From positions 11,714 through 75,713 of the forward strand of contig NZCE01000042.1 of assembly GCA_002688185.1 (NCBI GenBank): a DNA stretch of 64,000 bases, in the 5' to 3' direction. Below, in pieces: positions 7,958-18,147 of this stretch (positions within the stretch are counted from its first letter, which is position 1; every line of letters begins with the position of its first letter). The notes beneath the pieces are model-generated. The model ran no database searches. It saw only the letters and a list, made by a program, of their open reading frames with translations, and was not told the DNA's origin. The position numbers were made by a program, and so were the translations under genes. The DNA is from Spirochaetales bacterium (GTDB taxonomy: Bacteria > Spirochaetota > Spirochaetia > ARS1246).

Positions 7958-9342
7958 AAATCGGCGCTATTTACAGTTCTTGGGAACGGGATAACGTCCC
8001 GGATATTTTGCATTCCCGTGACATATTGAATCAGTCGCTCAAATCCAAGGCCAAATCCTGAGTGGGGGACCGATCCAAATCGTCTGAGATCTAAATACCA
8101 CCAGTATTCTTTGAGATCAAGTTCCATCTCTAATATCCGGTTTTTGAGCTCCGGCAGCCTGTTTTCACGTTCGCTTCCACCGATAATCTCTCCCAATCTC
8201 GGCACTAATATATCCATGGCTCTGACGGTTTTTTGGTCATCGTTGAGCTTCATATAGAACGCCTTAATTTGCTTGGGGTAGTCGGTGACAATTACCGGAC
8301 CACCGATGATCTCCTCGGTAAGAAATCGCTCATGTTCGGACTGCAGATCGCTCCCCCATGTACATGGGAAATCGAAATTTGCCGAAGCTTTTTGCAGATG
8401 GTCGATGGCCTCCGTATATGTCATGCGGGTAAACTGCGCATTGACGACATTCTGAAGCTTCTCGGTGATTCCCTTCTGAATCCACTGGTTGAAAAAATCC
8501 ATATCCTCGGCACATTTGTCGAGTACCCACCCTAAAATATATTTCAAGAACTCCTCTGCCACGTCCATATTGCAGGAAATGTCACAAAACGCCATCTCAG
8601 GTTCTATCATCCAGAACTCCGCCAGATGCCGAGAGGTATTCGAGTTCTCCGCTCGGAACGTTGGCCCAAAAGTGTATACATTGGAAAACGCCAGGGCATA
8701 AATTTCGGCCTCCAATTGGCCACTTACCGTCAGAGAGGTCTTTTTGCCAAAAAAGTCGTCTGTGTAATCGAGCTCGACGTCACCGGTGGAGAGCTCTTCC
8801 ATGGGCAGAGTAGTCACCTGGAACATTTCTCCGGCGCCCTCGGCGTCACTCGTGGAAATGATTGGCGTATGGACAATGATAAAACCGCGTTCCTGAAAAA
8901 ATGTGTGAATGGCATAGCTCATTGCGTTACGGATTCTCGCAACGGCGCCAAAGGTGTTTGTTCTCGGTCTGAGGTGGGCTATCTCACGCAGGTATTCGAA
9001 AGAATGACGCTTTTTCTGCAGCGGATACGAGTCCACAGGGGCGTCTCCGACAATTTTACAGGAGGTTATCCCAACTTCAAGGGCCTGGTTTTTCCCCGGA
9101 GATTTTTGTAACGTACCGGTCGCGATCACACTGGCCCCCGTAGCCAGTGAATCGACCACATCTGAGTCAGCAAAGGTTTGCTTGTCGATAACGAGCTGCA
9201 TGTTTCTTAAACACGAGCCGTCATTTACTTCAAGGAAACAGACGCCTTTTGAATCTCTCTTTGTCCGTACCCAACCCTCAATTTCTATGCTCTGTCCTTC
9301 TGGGTCGAGGCTCAGCAATTCCTTAATATTCGTGGTGACCAT
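7954..9342 (-). CDS. asnS: Asparagine-tRNA ligase
   Basis: 462-residue class IIb aminoacyl-tRNA synthetase. It has an N-terminal OB-fold for the anticodon ([24 protein letters not shown]) and a catalytic domain with motif 2 ([22 protein letters not shown]) and motif 3 ([15 protein letters not shown]). The RHLAEF sequence is typical of AsnRS rather than AspRS. The frame stays open 25 codons further upstream, but ATG 9342 has AAGGGAG 5 nt before it and gives the length of E. coli AsnRS. Its presence suggests direct charging of tRNA-Asn. It is transcribed away from the ArsC-like gene. Confidence 0.95.
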   Translation of the reverse strand: MVTTNIKELLSLDPEGQSIEIEGWVRTKRDSKGVCFLEVNDGSCLRNMQLVIDKQTFADSDVVDSLATGASVIATGTLQKSPGKNQALEVGITSCKIVGDAPVDSYPLQKKRHSFEYLREIAHLRPRTNTFGAVARIRNAMSYAIHTFFQERGFIIVHTPIISTSDAEGAGEMFQVTTLPMEELSTGDVELDYTDDFFGKKTSLTVSGQLEAEIYALAFSNVYTFGPTFRAENSNTSRHLAEFWMIEPEMAFCDISCNMDVAEEFLKYILGWVLDKCAEDMDFFNQWIQKGITEKLQNVVNAQFTRMTYTEAIDHLQKASANFDFPCTWGSDLQSEHERFLTEEIIGGPVIVTDYPKQIKAFYMKLNDDQKTVRAMDILVPRLGEIIGGSERENRLPELKNRILEMELDLKEYWWYLDLRRFGSVPHSGFGLGFERLIQYVTGMQNIRDVIPFPRTVNSADF

Positions 9343-9498
9343 AGAAGCTCCCTTAGAAACGGCCTGACCGCTGACCCATCTCATGGTAGAATGGGAACGG
9401 TCGGCGATCGGTGCCATTGCTCATTTGTTACCTAACACAGTTATCAGGCTTAGTAAATAACTGTCGGAAATCTTGCATTGCTTCGCAGGTGGTTGTTT

Positions 9499-9846
9499 AT
9501 GGAAGTGCAAATTATCGGGATAAAAAAATCAAACGAAACAAAAAAGGCAATTCGCTTTTTCAGCGAGAGGCGCATAAAGTATCATTTCAGGGATTTGGCG
9601 GAAAAAGGACTTTCCAGGGGCGAGCTCGCAAATATCGCTCGTAGCGTAGATCCTGAAACGCTGATCGATAGACAGAGCGCCCTGTATAAAAAACGAGGCA
9701 TGGAGTATATGGAGTTTGACATTTTGGAGGAGCTCGAGCAGTATCCGTTGCTGATAAAAATGCCGGTGGTCCGGTGGCAGACACGATCGTCAGCGGGACA
9801 TAATCCTGACGAATGGTCCGGATGGATCACAGCGTCCGGCCGGTAA
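9499..9846 (+). CDS. ArsC/Spx-like thioredoxin-fold protein lacking the catalytic cysteine
   Basis: 115-residue protein of the arsenate reductase-related family. It has the beta-alpha opening IIGIKKSNETKKAIRFF, the FRDL segment, and the RQSALYKKRG and LIKMPVVRW elements that match the family's cis-proline region. In active members the opening carries Cys (KKCDT type); here the residue is Ser, so ordinary thiol arsenate reduction is unlikely. It starts at ATG 9499 with AGGTGG upstream; an in-frame TTG at 9478 is less likely. Similar Cys-free relatives occur as proteins of unknown role. It is divergent from asnS and convergent with the nagZ-like gene. Confidence 0.72.
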   Translation: MEVQIIGIKKSNETKKAIRFFSERRIKYHFRDLAEKGLSRGELANIARSVDPETLIDRQSALYKKRGMEYMEFDILEELEQYPLLIKMPVVRWQTRSSAGHNPDEWSGWITASGR

Positions 9847-9853
9847 AACAGAG

Positions 9854-11179
9854 CTATCGCCTGGAGGACCGGACCGTATCGACCACTTTGCGGTGAGACG
9901 GGTCGTTCAGCACCTCCAAGGCCGCTTCTTGGGTGATGAGCTTATCCGCCGAAGGCCGCCGCAAGAGCTTCACCTCCAAAATCCTTCTCACCGACTCGTC
10001 AATGCGAGACTCCCGCAACTTTCCTTTTTGCACGGCGTCCAAGAGCATTTTTTTTACCAGTTCCGGATTCGATGGTCGTAAAAGCATGTCCGAGCCGGCA
10101 AGTATCGATTCCACGGCTTTATCGCCGTTCTTTGGCTCTTCTGCCGATCCCATGGTTAGCGAGTCGGTTATGGCAATGTTTCTGAAGCCGAGAGCGTGCC
10201 GCAAGATTCCGGTCATGATCTCCCACGACAAGGTGGATGGGGTCAAATCGGTTGTAATCGACGGCACAACAAGGTGGGCTATCATAATACCGTCTGCGCC
10301 CGCGTTGATACCATGCACAAAGGGGACAAACTCATCACTCTCGAGCTCTTCTCGAGTGCGATTCAACACCACCGTGCCGGAGTGGGTATCACCCACGGCC
10401 GCGCCGTGGCCCGGGAAATGCTTGATGACGGCGCTCACGCCGTAATCCTGCATTCCCAAGACGAGAGAGGCTACCATCTGGGCTACCCCCACCGGGTCAG
10501 ATCCGTACGAGCGCGAGCCGATTACCGAATGGGCGCTGATGGCAATATCGGCCACCGGCGCAAAGTTCATGTTGATCCCCAAAGCCGAGAGCTCCCGTGC
10601 CATGATTGCGCCGATCTGATACGTGAGATCCGGATCTCCAACATTGCCGATCTGGCTCGCCGCCGGGATCTCGGTCAATGAGATATTCCCGCTGTCATCA
10701 AATCGGTTAACGATTCCTCCCTCATGGTCCACGGCGATTAAGAGCGGGACACGGGTAGAGTCTTGCAGCCTCGATGTAAGCTCTCTTACTTGAGATAGAG
10801 TATCGATGTTACCACCGTACAGGACCACGCCACCCGGTTCGAGGACCGACAGCCAATCCTCCATGGCCGGATTCACGTGACGAATCGCTTCTCCATGTGA
10901 ATCGTAGAGATCGATTATGAGAAGCTGGCCCACTTTTTGCGTGATGTCCATCGTCTGCAAGATATGTTCCAATTCACCTACCGGTTGCGCTTTCTCCGTC
11001 TGATATTGCGGCGTGCTGTTTGAGTCATTGGTTTTATAATCCGCTGTGGGTTTGCCCGCTTGGGGGACGCATGATACGATTACGCAGGGCAGACACGCCA
11101 ATAACGCAAGCTGTCCTATTGACGGGCATGCCCGTAAAATGGAAATCAGCTTCCGGGCGCCATGTAGGGTTTTCAACAC
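9854..11179 (-). CDS. Lipoprotein glycoside hydrolase family 3 (beta-N-acetylhexosaminidase, NagZ-like)
   Basis: 441-residue GH3 enzyme. The N-terminus is a lipoprotein signal with lipobox Ile-Val-Ser-Cys (Cys37), so it should be anchored in a membrane facing the periplasm; classical NagZ is cytoplasmic. KHFPGHG (253-259) and the Asp264/His266 loop are the NagZ acid/base dyad, and Asp339 in ITDSLTM is the nucleophile. It should release N-acetylglucosamine from muropeptides or chitooligosaccharides. It is divergent from aroF (58 bp between starts) and convergent with the ArsC-like gene. Confidence 0.88.
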   Translation of the reverse strand: MLKTLHGARKLISILRACPSIGQLALLACLPCVIVSCVPQAGKPTADYKTNDSNSTPQYQTEKAQPVGELEHILQTMDITQKVGQLLIIDLYDSHGEAIRHVNPAMEDWLSVLEPGGVVLYGGNIDTLSQVRELTSRLQDSTRVPLLIAVDHEGGIVNRFDDSGNISLTEIPAASQIGNVGDPDLTYQIGAIMARELSALGINMNFAPVADIAISAHSVIGSRSYGSDPVGVAQMVASLVLGMQDYGVSAVIKHFPGHGAAVGDTHSGTVVLNRTREELESDEFVPFVHGINAGADGIMIAHLVVPSITTDLTPSTLSWEIMTGILRHALGFRNIAITDSLTMGSAEEPKNGDKAVESILAGSDMLLRPSNPELVKKMLLDAVQKGKLRESRIDESVRRILEVKLLRRPSADKLITQEAALEVLNDPSHRKVVDTVRSSRR

Positions 11180-11237
11180 CGTCTCCTAAACATAGAGCCT
11201 TGAATATTGCACCGCTATCGCATAGTCTACCGCTGCA

Positions 11238-12311
11238 ATGACCGGCACGGATACAAAGAAAGTTTTCGACTTAAGAATAAAATCGGCCACGCCTTTGGTT
11301 GCGCCAGAAGAGCTAAAAAAAGCGCTCCCTCTCAAAGATATTCATTACGCCACGATTGTCGAGAGCAGGCAAGCCATCCGCAACATTATTCATAAAAATG
11401 ATGATAGGCTGCTCGGCATAGTCGGTCCATGCTCGATTCATGATAGGGCTGCAGCAATCGAATACGCTCATCGTCTTGTGGACTTGCGAGATAGGGTTAG
11501 CCGGACTATTTATCTTATCATGAGGGTTTATTTTGAGAAACCGAGAACGGCGTTGGGATGGCGTGGATTGATTACCGATCCCAATTTGGATGGATCGTAC
11601 GATATCGCGGCCGGCCTGCAAATAGCACGGCGGATTCTGCTTGAGACTATTGGGATGGGTCTCCCGGTGGGATCTGAAATGCTTGATCCTATCGTCCCTC
11701 AATATGTCGATGACTTGATATCGTGGGCCGCTATTGGGGCCCGGACCACCGAGAGCCAGACCCACCGAGAGATGGCCAGTGGGCTGTCTATGCCGGTCGG
11801 ATTTAAAAATGGTACCGACGGCAGCTATGAATCCGCAATAAATGCGTTGAGATCATCGCGAAGTCCCCACAGCTTTATCGGCATCGATCAACACGGAAAT
11901 ACCTGCACCCTCACAACAACCGGTAATCCGGATACTCACGTCATCTCTCGTGGCGCCAATCAAGCTCCAAACTACTCACCGGTTCAGCTATCCAATGTGC
12001 AACGACGGATTGCGGATTTGGGAATGCAGCCTGCTATCCTGATAGATTGTAGCCACGGAAATTCAGGCAAGGACCATACCATGCAAGAATGGGTGTTACG
12101 TTCCACGGTGGATCAGAGAAGGGTGCCCAATGATTCAATAATTGGTTTTATGATCGAGAGTAATCTCTCGGGCGGGGGGCAGGCAATCCCTGACAATCTC
12201 GCTGATCTTCAGTATGGCGTTTCCATAACCGATGGGTGTGTGGGGTGGGAAGACACTGAGAGAATGATTCTCGATGCACATGATAATTTGATGGCGGGCA
12301 GGGATGGTTGA
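11238..12311 (+). CDS. aroF: 3-deoxy-7-phosphoheptulonate synthase, type I (DAHP synthase)
   Basis: First enzyme of the shikimate pathway, condensing phosphoenolpyruvate and erythrose-4-phosphate. The 357-residue length and motifs are those of the E. coli AroF/G/H type: GIVGPCSIHD, YFEKPRTALGWRGLITDPNLDGS, GARTTESQTHREMASGLSMPVGFKNGT and DCSHGNSGK. Which feedback inhibitor it senses cannot be judged. A possible promoter (TTGAAT 11200, 17 nt spacer, TAGTCT 11223) would place the transcript start almost at ATG 11238, and no clear ribosome site is visible. A tyrA-like gene lies 40 kb away at 51630. Confidence 0.93.
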   Translation: MTGTDTKKVFDLRIKSATPLVAPEELKKALPLKDIHYATIVESRQAIRNIIHKNDDRLLGIVGPCSIHDRAAAIEYAHRLVDLRDRVSRTIYLIMRVYFEKPRTALGWRGLITDPNLDGSYDIAAGLQIARRILLETIGMGLPVGSEMLDPIVPQYVDDLISWAAIGARTTESQTHREMASGLSMPVGFKNGTDGSYESAINALRSSRSPHSFIGIDQHGNTCTLTTTGNPDTHVISRGANQAPNYSPVQLSNVQRRIADLGMQPAILIDCSHGNSGKDHTMQEWVLRSTVDQRRVPNDSIIGFMIESNLSGGGQAIPDNLADLQYGVSITDGCVGWEDTERMILDAHDNLMAGRDG

Positions 12312-12316
12312 CGCAG

Positions 12317-13651
12317 TTACTGGAGTGCTCGAATCTCGGCGAGTTTGGGATTTCCGGCCAGTTCTTCTTGGTACGCTTCCTCCCTTTCAGAATTATGGTA
12401 ATCTTTCTCCTGAAAACTGTAGAGGAAGTTAGTGTGGATGTCGTAGGTGCCGCGAGTCAGGGCAAATGTGTCTTCAGTCATAACCAATTCTTCATCGGTT
12501 GGAATTACGAGAACTCGGACCAAAGAATTGCGCCCGGTTAACTCGGTTTCAACGTTCCTGCTCGCAGAAATTTCATTCTTTCTCTGATCCAACGCAATAC
12601 CCAGGTTATCCAATTTTGCGAGTGCCTTTTGCCTGATGAGCGGCGCCATTTCTCCAACCCCAGCCGTAAAGACTACAGCGTCAACCCGACCTAGCGCCGC
12701 CGTATATGCGCCAATATATTTTTTTATTCGATATGCTTCCATCTCGAGTGCCAGAGACGCTCGATCGTCGCCGGATCCGGCGGCCTTCACAATATCCCGT
12801 CTGTCGATAAGGGATCCGGTAATCCCAAGAAGGCCGCTTCCTCGATTCATAATCTCCTCCGCCTCGCCCGCGGATATCCCGATCTGCTTCATGACGTAAA
12901 AACCAATCGCCGGATCGCAGTCTCCGCTCCTGGTGCCCATCACGAGTCCTTCGAGGGGTGTCAAGCCCATGGAGGTATCAGCAGATACACCGTTGCGCAC
13001 GGCGCAGACACTCGAGCCGTTGCCGATGTGACATATGATTAGGTTCGTCTCAAATGGATCTTTTCCAAGAAGGACCGCCGCCCGCTTTGCGCAATAGAGA
13101 AAAGAGGTACCGTGAAACCCGTACCTGCGAACGTTGTGATCTTCATACCAAGCGTAGGGAAGAGCGTACATAAACGCGTAGTCTGGCATTGTTTGATGCC
13201 AGGCCGTGTCCATAATTGCGCATTGTGGAACATCGGGCAAAACCCGTTTTGCGCCTTCTATTCCCAAGATATTTGCCGGCAGATGAAGGGGCGCCAGATG
13301 GGAAAACTCTTTGAAAGCCTTCAGCACCGTGTCGTCGATCTCAATGGATTTTGAAAATTTATCACCCCCGTGGACCACTCGGTGCCCGACGGCGTTTATA
13401 TCCCGAATATTTTTCAGAGCACCGTATTCCGGGTGGGAAATGGTGTCTAGAATAAGCTCTATGGCCACTTCGTGATTTCTACATTCGTGCTCCTTGATGA
13501 CCTCGTCCCGACCCATGACGCTGTGACGGATAGAAGATCCACCTACTGTTACCCGCTCCACAACGCCGCGTGCTAGAATTTGCCTGCAAGTCCAATCATA
13601 GAGCTGGTATTTTACAGATGAGCTGCCGCAGTTGAGCGTGAGTATAATCAC
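12317..13651 (-). CDS. ackA: Acetate kinase
   Basis: Makes ATP and acetate from acetyl phosphate in fermentation. About 444 residues. The N-terminal ILTLNCGSSSVKYQLYDW is the phosphate-binding start of acetokinases, and GHRVVHGGDKF, RYGFHGTS, CHIGNGSSVCAV and VFTAGVGE follow. GTG 13651 begins exactly at the conserved N-terminus; the frame stays open to 13765, but that extension has no conserved content. No strong ribosome site is seen before the GTG, so the start is uncertain. It is tail-to-tail with aroF (5 bp apart) and divergent from the barrel-like gene. Confidence 0.93.
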   Translation of the reverse strand: MIILTLNCGSSSVKYQLYDWTCRQILARGVVERVTVGGSSIRHSVMGRDEVIKEHECRNHEVAIELILDTISHPEYGALKNIRDINAVGHRVVHGGDKFSKSIEIDDTVLKAFKEFSHLAPLHLPANILGIEGAKRVLPDVPQCAIMDTAWHQTMPDYAFMYALPYAWYEDHNVRRYGFHGTSFLYCAKRAAVLLGKDPFETNLIICHIGNGSSVCAVRNGVSADTSMGLTPLEGLVMGTRSGDCDPAIGFYVMKQIGISAGEAEEIMNRGSGLLGITGSLIDRRDIVKAAGSGDDRASLALEMEAYRIKKYIGAYTAALGRVDAVVFTAGVGEMAPLIRQKALAKLDNLGIALDQRKNEISASRNVETELTGRNSLVRVLVIPTDEELVMTEDTFALTRGTYDIHTNFLYSFQEKDYHNSEREEAYQEELAGNPKLAEIRALQ

Positions 13652-13759
13652 TTGGCAGATAGTGGCATGAAAAAAGTTGCGCATCAAGGAGTGGGAGCCT
13701 TTCATCTGAAGCAGATATGAGGTTTGCCTGGTATTGCGACGTAGAGGATCTAAACTACG

Positions 13760-15196
13760 ATGCAACTAGACACACCTTCGGGTGTATTCGGCGCTCGGCT
13801 CGGTCGACGGATTCGGCGTGTTCGGTCCATGGGGTTTTTGATTTTTCTATCCTCACTAATGCCGTCGGTTCAGGTATTTTCGCTCTCAGAGAGTAGGCTC
13901 ACGACTGAGCTCGTGGATTTTTCAAATCTTTCTGTAGGCTATTTATACTCAAATAATGACGTGCGGATTCGTGGTTCGTGGTGTCACGATAATACTCTGT
14001 CCGTCGATTCGATGCTCATCCATACGCCCGTGGTCACCCTCGGCATGATAGTGCCCGGAGGGGTGGCGTCTTTGCCGAGCTTTCCGGAGAGGTCCTGGGC
14101 TAAAGTGCGCAGGGATCCCCTTTATCAAGCCGGGAAAGCGCAAGACGATTTGCCGCCATTCGGCTTATTATTTCACATGGTGCCCGGTGCGGTGGATCTA
14201 TTTTTATTCGGCGACGCCGTCTGGGCTGATTTCGGGTTTACGGCACGGTTTCCTGTGCTCGATCCGGTGATAATGACCATGGTTGGCATATACGGCGTTT
14301 ACCGAGAGAAGAGCTTGGAACGGTCATGGTTTACTGCCCGTCAGGAAGGATTGGCGCACCTTGATCCGTGGGGCGGCTCCTTACATGGCGGGGCAAATTT
14401 TAATATGCCGGCACCGTGGGGCTCATTTTCGTTTGGCTTTTTGACCTCCGCTTCAATGCTATACCGACCGGGGATCGCCGCGCAATTTTCGGTCGCTATG
14501 GACTTCCCGCGCCTCGGTGTCGAATCAACCGTTATTTGGACAGCGGAATCTTATCGCTCACCCCAATTCCTGGCCCCGGAGTCTATGCTACGGGCTGAAA
14601 CACAACTTCTCTATCGGATTGCCTCACCCTTGGAGGTCGCCGTAGATCACATAATCTTGTTCAAGCATTTGCCTCTCTATTCTGTTTCATTTAGAGAGAC
14701 TGAGGAGACGGTCAACGCAAAAATCAAATACGATTCGCAACCCGTGAGCCTGCAGGCAGATTGGGATTTCCAGATTGAACATGATAAGAACGGGAAGTAT
14801 CTTTTAAGCCACTGGTTAGCTGCCGGAGGCGGTCTCTCTTTTCACAGAGTGAAGTTTGGCGTTTTGTTGAAAGCCGGCTTAGAGTCACCTCTGCTCGGCT
14901 CCGGAAGCCGCACATCCATGAAAGTAACGATTCCAATTGAGTTTTCCATAGGGAGTTTCAATGTTTCGCTACGAACTGCGCTGACCTTGGGTACGTTGCT
15001 CACCCTGGAGCAAAGGATTCGATTAGAGCTCATAATCGATGATATCCTGTTGTTTTTGTACCTGATGCCGAATCGGGAAATATCTTTAGCCACCTTTAGT
15101 TTTAGCGACTTAATAGTAAATCGATCTCACTACTTTGAGGTGCGAATTGGCTGGAAATATTATTTTGATGGTGCCGCAGCTTTGAGCGAGCCCTGA
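13760..15196 (+). CDS. Predicted outer-membrane or secreted beta-rich protein, unknown function
   Basis: 478 residues with no family I recognise. A cluster of arginines followed by a hydrophobic stretch (GFLIFLSSLMPSVQVFS) looks like a signal peptide; the start could be ATG 13760 or ATG 13829. The rest is rich in alternating hydrophobic and polar residues with aromatic ends (for example HYFEVRIGWKYYF at the C-terminus), as in membrane beta-barrels. Its 3' end overlaps the murB stop on the other strand by 37 bp. Function is unknown. Confidence 0.6.
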   Translation: MQLDTPSGVFGARLGRRIRRVRSMGFLIFLSSLMPSVQVFSLSESRLTTELVDFSNLSVGYLYSNNDVRIRGSWCHDNTLSVDSMLIHTPVVTLGMIVPGGVASLPSFPERSWAKVRRDPLYQAGKAQDDLPPFGLLFHMVPGAVDLFLFGDAVWADFGFTARFPVLDPVIMTMVGIYGVYREKSLERSWFTARQEGLAHLDPWGGSLHGGANFNMPAPWGSFSFGFLTSASMLYRPGIAAQFSVAMDFPRLGVESTVIWTAESYRSPQFLAPESMLRAETQLLYRIASPLEVAVDHIILFKHLPLYSVSFRETEETVNAKIKYDSQPVSLQADWDFQIEHDKNGKYLLSHWLAAGGGLSFHRVKFGVLLKAGLESPLLGSGSRTSMKVTIPIEFSIGSFNVSLRTALTLGTLLTLEQRIRLELIIDDILLFLYLMPNREISLATFSFSDLIVNRSHYFEVRIGWKYYFDGAAALSEP

Positions 15197-16107
15197 TCCC
15201 ATTCTCCCACAAGAATGACCTCTCGCTCGAGAACATGACCAAAGCCTTGATAAACACGTCCCTCGATGAGCGTTATAAGGCGCAAAATGTCCATGGCCGT
15301 TGACCCGCCTGTGTTTACAATAATGTTAGCATGAACCTTTGAAATCATCGCGCCACCAATTCGTTCTCCCCGAAGCCCGAGAGAGTCAATGATTTTGCCT
15401 GAAGGCCTCCCAAAGTCACGGTTGTTCTTAAACACCGATCCGGCTGATGGGGCCGCAAAATGGCCTTTTTTCTCCCGGTCATCCCGGTAATCTCTCATTG
15501 AGGCGCTTATCCGCGCCGGGTCACCGGGCCTTAGCCGAAAGCTGACCTGCGTTATCACGCAGAATTGCCGTTGGTACGGTGAACGCTTGTAGCCGAACAT
15601 ATCGAGGCTGGGATATTCAAGCTTTGTATCACCCGAACTATCAATGATCTCAACACATTCGAGGATGTCCGAAACGGATCTTCCGTAACACCTGGCATTC
15701 ATACAGACCGAGCCTCCAACGCTTCCGGGCATGGAATAGATAAACTCCATCCCGGTGAATCCATTATCGGCTGCCGCTTGTGATGCGTCGGTGATGTTGA
15801 GCCCGGCGCCGCATACTATGCCTTCTCCAGTGATCCGGCATGCGTCAAAACACCCCATGTCCAGTACGATTCCAGGGATGCCACTATCGGATACAAGGAT
15901 GTTTGCCCCAGCGCCAAGCACGAAAATCGACGATTCGCTCAAGGCCGCCAGTGAAATGGCACCGATTATATCGCCTTCAGACTGCGGTATCAAATATAAC
16001 TCTGCGGGACCACCAACTTGGTAGCTCGTGTGATTGGCCATCGGCTCATCGAATAAAACGGCGCCTTCGAAACTCAAATCGGCTGAAGCTTTACGCAGCA
16101 AGGACAC
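15160..16107 (-). CDS. murB: UDP-N-acetylenolpyruvoylglucosamine reductase
   Basis: FAD enzyme of peptidoglycan synthesis that reduces UDP-GlcNAc-enolpyruvate to UDP-MurNAc. 315 residues. FAD-binding segments include NHTSYQVGGPAELYLIP, VLGAGANILVSD and GMEFIYSMPGSVGGSVCMNARCYG. The catalytic Ser is in SAGSVFKN and the Glu in the C-terminal LEREVILVGEW. It starts at GTG 16107. The 5' part runs antisense to an open extension of cysS, which argues for the later cysS start. Confidence 0.93.
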   Translation of the reverse strand: MSLLRKASADLSFEGAVLFDEPMANHTSYQVGGPAELYLIPQSEGDIIGAISLAALSESSIFVLGAGANILVSDSGIPGIVLDMGCFDACRITGEGIVCGAGLNITDASQAAADNGFTGMEFIYSMPGSVGGSVCMNARCYGRSVSDILECVEIIDSSGDTKLEYPSLDMFGYKRSPYQRQFCVITQVSFRLRPGDPARISASMRDYRDDREKKGHFAAPSAGSVFKNNRDFGRPSGKIIDSLGLRGERIGGAMISKVHANIIVNTGGSTAMDILRLITLIEGRVYQGFGHVLEREVILVGEWDQGSLKAAAPSK

Positions 16108-16171
16108 GTTAGTATACTACTGCAAGTCAGGAACCTATTGCCAGGACTCACGGCGGTTTTCAAACGAGAAA

Positions 16172-17581
16172 ATGAGTATTCGTCTGCATAATACAAAAAC
16201 AAGAAGCGTCGAGCCTTTTGAGCCCATAGAGGACGGCAAGGTCGGTCTTTATACGTGCGGCCCAACGGTTTGGAATTACGCTCATATCGGAAATCTCAGA
16301 ACGTATGTGTTTGAGGATGTCCTGCGGCGCACACTGGAGTACCACGGATACGACATCAAACATGTGATGAATGTCACCGATGTTGGGCATCTCACCGGAG
16401 ACGGCGATGACGGCGAGGACAAGATGATAAAAGGCGCCCGCGAGACAGGGCAAACCGTCTGGGAAATTGCACAGCACTACACCGACTCATTTTTCAACGA
16501 TACCGACCAGCTGAACATACTTAGGCCCCATGTTATCTGCAAGGCAACCGACCATATTGAAGACATGATCGGCCTTATCCAAAAACTCGATGAGAGGGGC
16601 TTTGTCTACGAGTCGGCGGGTAACCTGTTTTTTGACACGACCAAGTTTGAGCGATATGGCGAATTTGCGCGTCTTGATCGTCAGAGCCTCAAACTTGGTG
16701 CCCGCATTGCCGTGGATGAAGAAAAAAAAAATCCGGCGGATTTTGCTCTCTGGTTTACCCGCTCAAAATATGAGCATCATATTATGGTGTGGGATTCGCC
16801 TTGGGGAAAAGGATATCCGGGTTGGCACATCGAATGCAGCGCGATGAGCATGAAATACCTCGGTGACCGGTTTGATATCCATTGCGGCGGAGTGGATCAC
16901 ATTCCCGTTCACCATACTAACGAGATTGCTCAGTCTGAAGGAGCCACCGGGAAAGCCTGGGTCAATTACTGGCTCCATGGGGAGTTTCTACTCACGGAAA
17001 AGAAAAAAATGGCTAAATCCGACGGCAATTTTTTGACTCTGGCGGGGATAATAGATATGGATTATGAACCGCTGGATTACCGGTACTTCTGCCTGGGGGC
17101 CCATTACCGTACGCAGCTGCAATTTTCAGCGGATGCTATGAATAGCGCGCGTGCAGCCAGAAAAGGGATCGTGGACAGGATTATTCGTCTTCGCGAAAAG
17201 GCGGATCCATCGCCCCATGAGACGGTTACCGGCAAAGCGGAAGTATATCTGTCGAGGTTTAAAGAGGTTCTCTCGACGGATCTCAACGCCCCAAAAGGGC
17301 TGGCCGAGCTGTGGAGCTTGATAAAAGATGAAACTGTATCGGACGACGATAAATTGACCGTGGCGTTTGAAATGGATAAAATATTTGGTCTTGGTCTTTA
17401 CAGTAGCACTACCGTTCCGCGGAGCCTTGATGATCCGTTGTTGCGGTTGATTAGTTTGAGAGAAGAAGCTAGAGAGCGTAGGGACTATTCTCGGGCCGAC
17501 GATTTACGCGAAGAATTGAAGAAGCGAGGAATAATAGTTGAGGACACCCCCGAGGGCACCCGTTGGCAAAGGGAGAAATGA
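16172..17581 (+). CDS. cysS: Cysteine-tRNA ligase
   Basis: Class I aminoacyl-tRNA synthetase, 469 residues. The zinc and HIGH region is [24 protein letters not shown], further zinc ligands lie in WHIECSAMS and [14 protein letters not shown], and the KMSKS-like loop is KKMAKSDGN. The frame is open from 16034, but the conserved N-terminus starts at ATG 16172 and the extra part overlaps murB. An ECF sigma gene follows after 14 bp, possibly on the same transcript. Confidence 0.94.
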   Translation: MSIRLHNTKTRSVEPFEPIEDGKVGLYTCGPTVWNYAHIGNLRTYVFEDVLRRTLEYHGYDIKHVMNVTDVGHLTGDGDDGEDKMIKGARETGQTVWEIAQHYTDSFFNDTDQLNILRPHVICKATDHIEDMIGLIQKLDERGFVYESAGNLFFDTTKFERYGEFARLDRQSLKLGARIAVDEEKKNPADFALWFTRSKYEHHIMVWDSPWGKGYPGWHIECSAMSMKYLGDRFDIHCGGVDHIPVHHTNEIAQSEGATGKAWVNYWLHGEFLLTEKKKMAKSDGNFLTLAGIIDMDYEPLDYRYFCLGAHYRTQLQFSADAMNSARAARKGIVDRIIRLREKADPSPHETVTGKAEVYLSRFKEVLSTDLNAPKGLAELWSLIKDETVSDDDKLTVAFEMDKIFGLGLYSSTTVPRSLDDPLLRLISLREEARERRDYSRADDLREELKKRGIIVEDTPEGTRWQREK

Positions 17582-17595
17582 CTGCCGTGTAACGG

Positions 17596-18147
17596 ATGGC
17601 ACAATTCGTTGTTTATAAAATGAAAAACAAGATGACTGGCCACGGGGATTTTGACAAAGTCTATGATTCCGTCTACCCCCTGCTCTTCAAGATTGCGTAC
17701 CGGATCACAGGAGATTATACGGCCTCTGACGATCTCTGTCAGGAGGCTTTCATTCGGTATTATCGTAGGATTATACCGCTCCCGTCCGCCGAGCAGGCGA
17801 AATATTGGCTCATTAGGGTAGTGAAGAACCTATCCCTCAACTACGAGAAGAGAAAAGGCCGAGAGAAGCGAGCGTATGACCGATATCTGAGGGAACCAAA
17901 ACGGCATACGCCTTCTGGGGAAACCGAGCTCATGAGAGATGAAAGCGCCAAGCTCGTTCAAGAGGCTCTCCGGCAGTTACCCTTCAAGTTGAGGGCAGTA
18001 ATCGTCTTAAGGGAATATGGTAATTTGAGCTATAAGGAAATCGGGCGGATAATAGGCATTTCAGAATCAAATGTAAAGGTAAGAGTATTTAGAGCGCGTG
18101 AACAGTTGAAAAAGTACCTCGATGAGGAGGAAATATATGTGTCCTGA
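17596..18147 (+). CDS. ECF-type RNA polymerase sigma factor
   Basis: 183-residue sigma-70 family protein with region 2 (YPLLFKIAYRITGDYTASDDLCQEAFIRYYRR) and region 4 (LRQLPFKLRAVIVLREYGNLSYKEIGRIIGISESNVKVRVFRAREQL), and no other domains, as in extracytoplasmic-function sigma factors. It should direct transcription of a stress or envelope regulon, held in check by the next gene. The anti-sigma start at 18137 lies inside its last codons. ATG 17596 is the longest start; ATG 17623 or 17632 are possible. Confidence 0.9.
   Translation: MAQFVVYKMKNKMTGHGDFDKVYDSVYPLLFKIAYRITGDYTASDDLCQEAFIRYYRRIIPLPSAEQAKYWLIRVVKNLSLNYEKRKGREKRAYDRYLREPKRHTPSGETELMRDESAKLVQEALRQLPFKLRAVIVLREYGNLSYKEIGRIIGISESNVKVRVFRAREQLKKYLDEEEIYVS

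Noticed and set aside
9343..9417. N-terminal extension of asnS by 25 codons
   Set aside because: ATG 9342 has a good ribosome site and matches the normal AsnRS length; the extension has no conserved residues.
13652..13765. N-terminal extension of ackA
   Set aside because: Acetate kinases begin at the ILTLNCGSSS strand; the extra 38 residues look random.
16034..16171. N-terminal extension of cysS
   Set aside because: It overlaps the murB start on the other strand and precedes the conserved start of CysRS.
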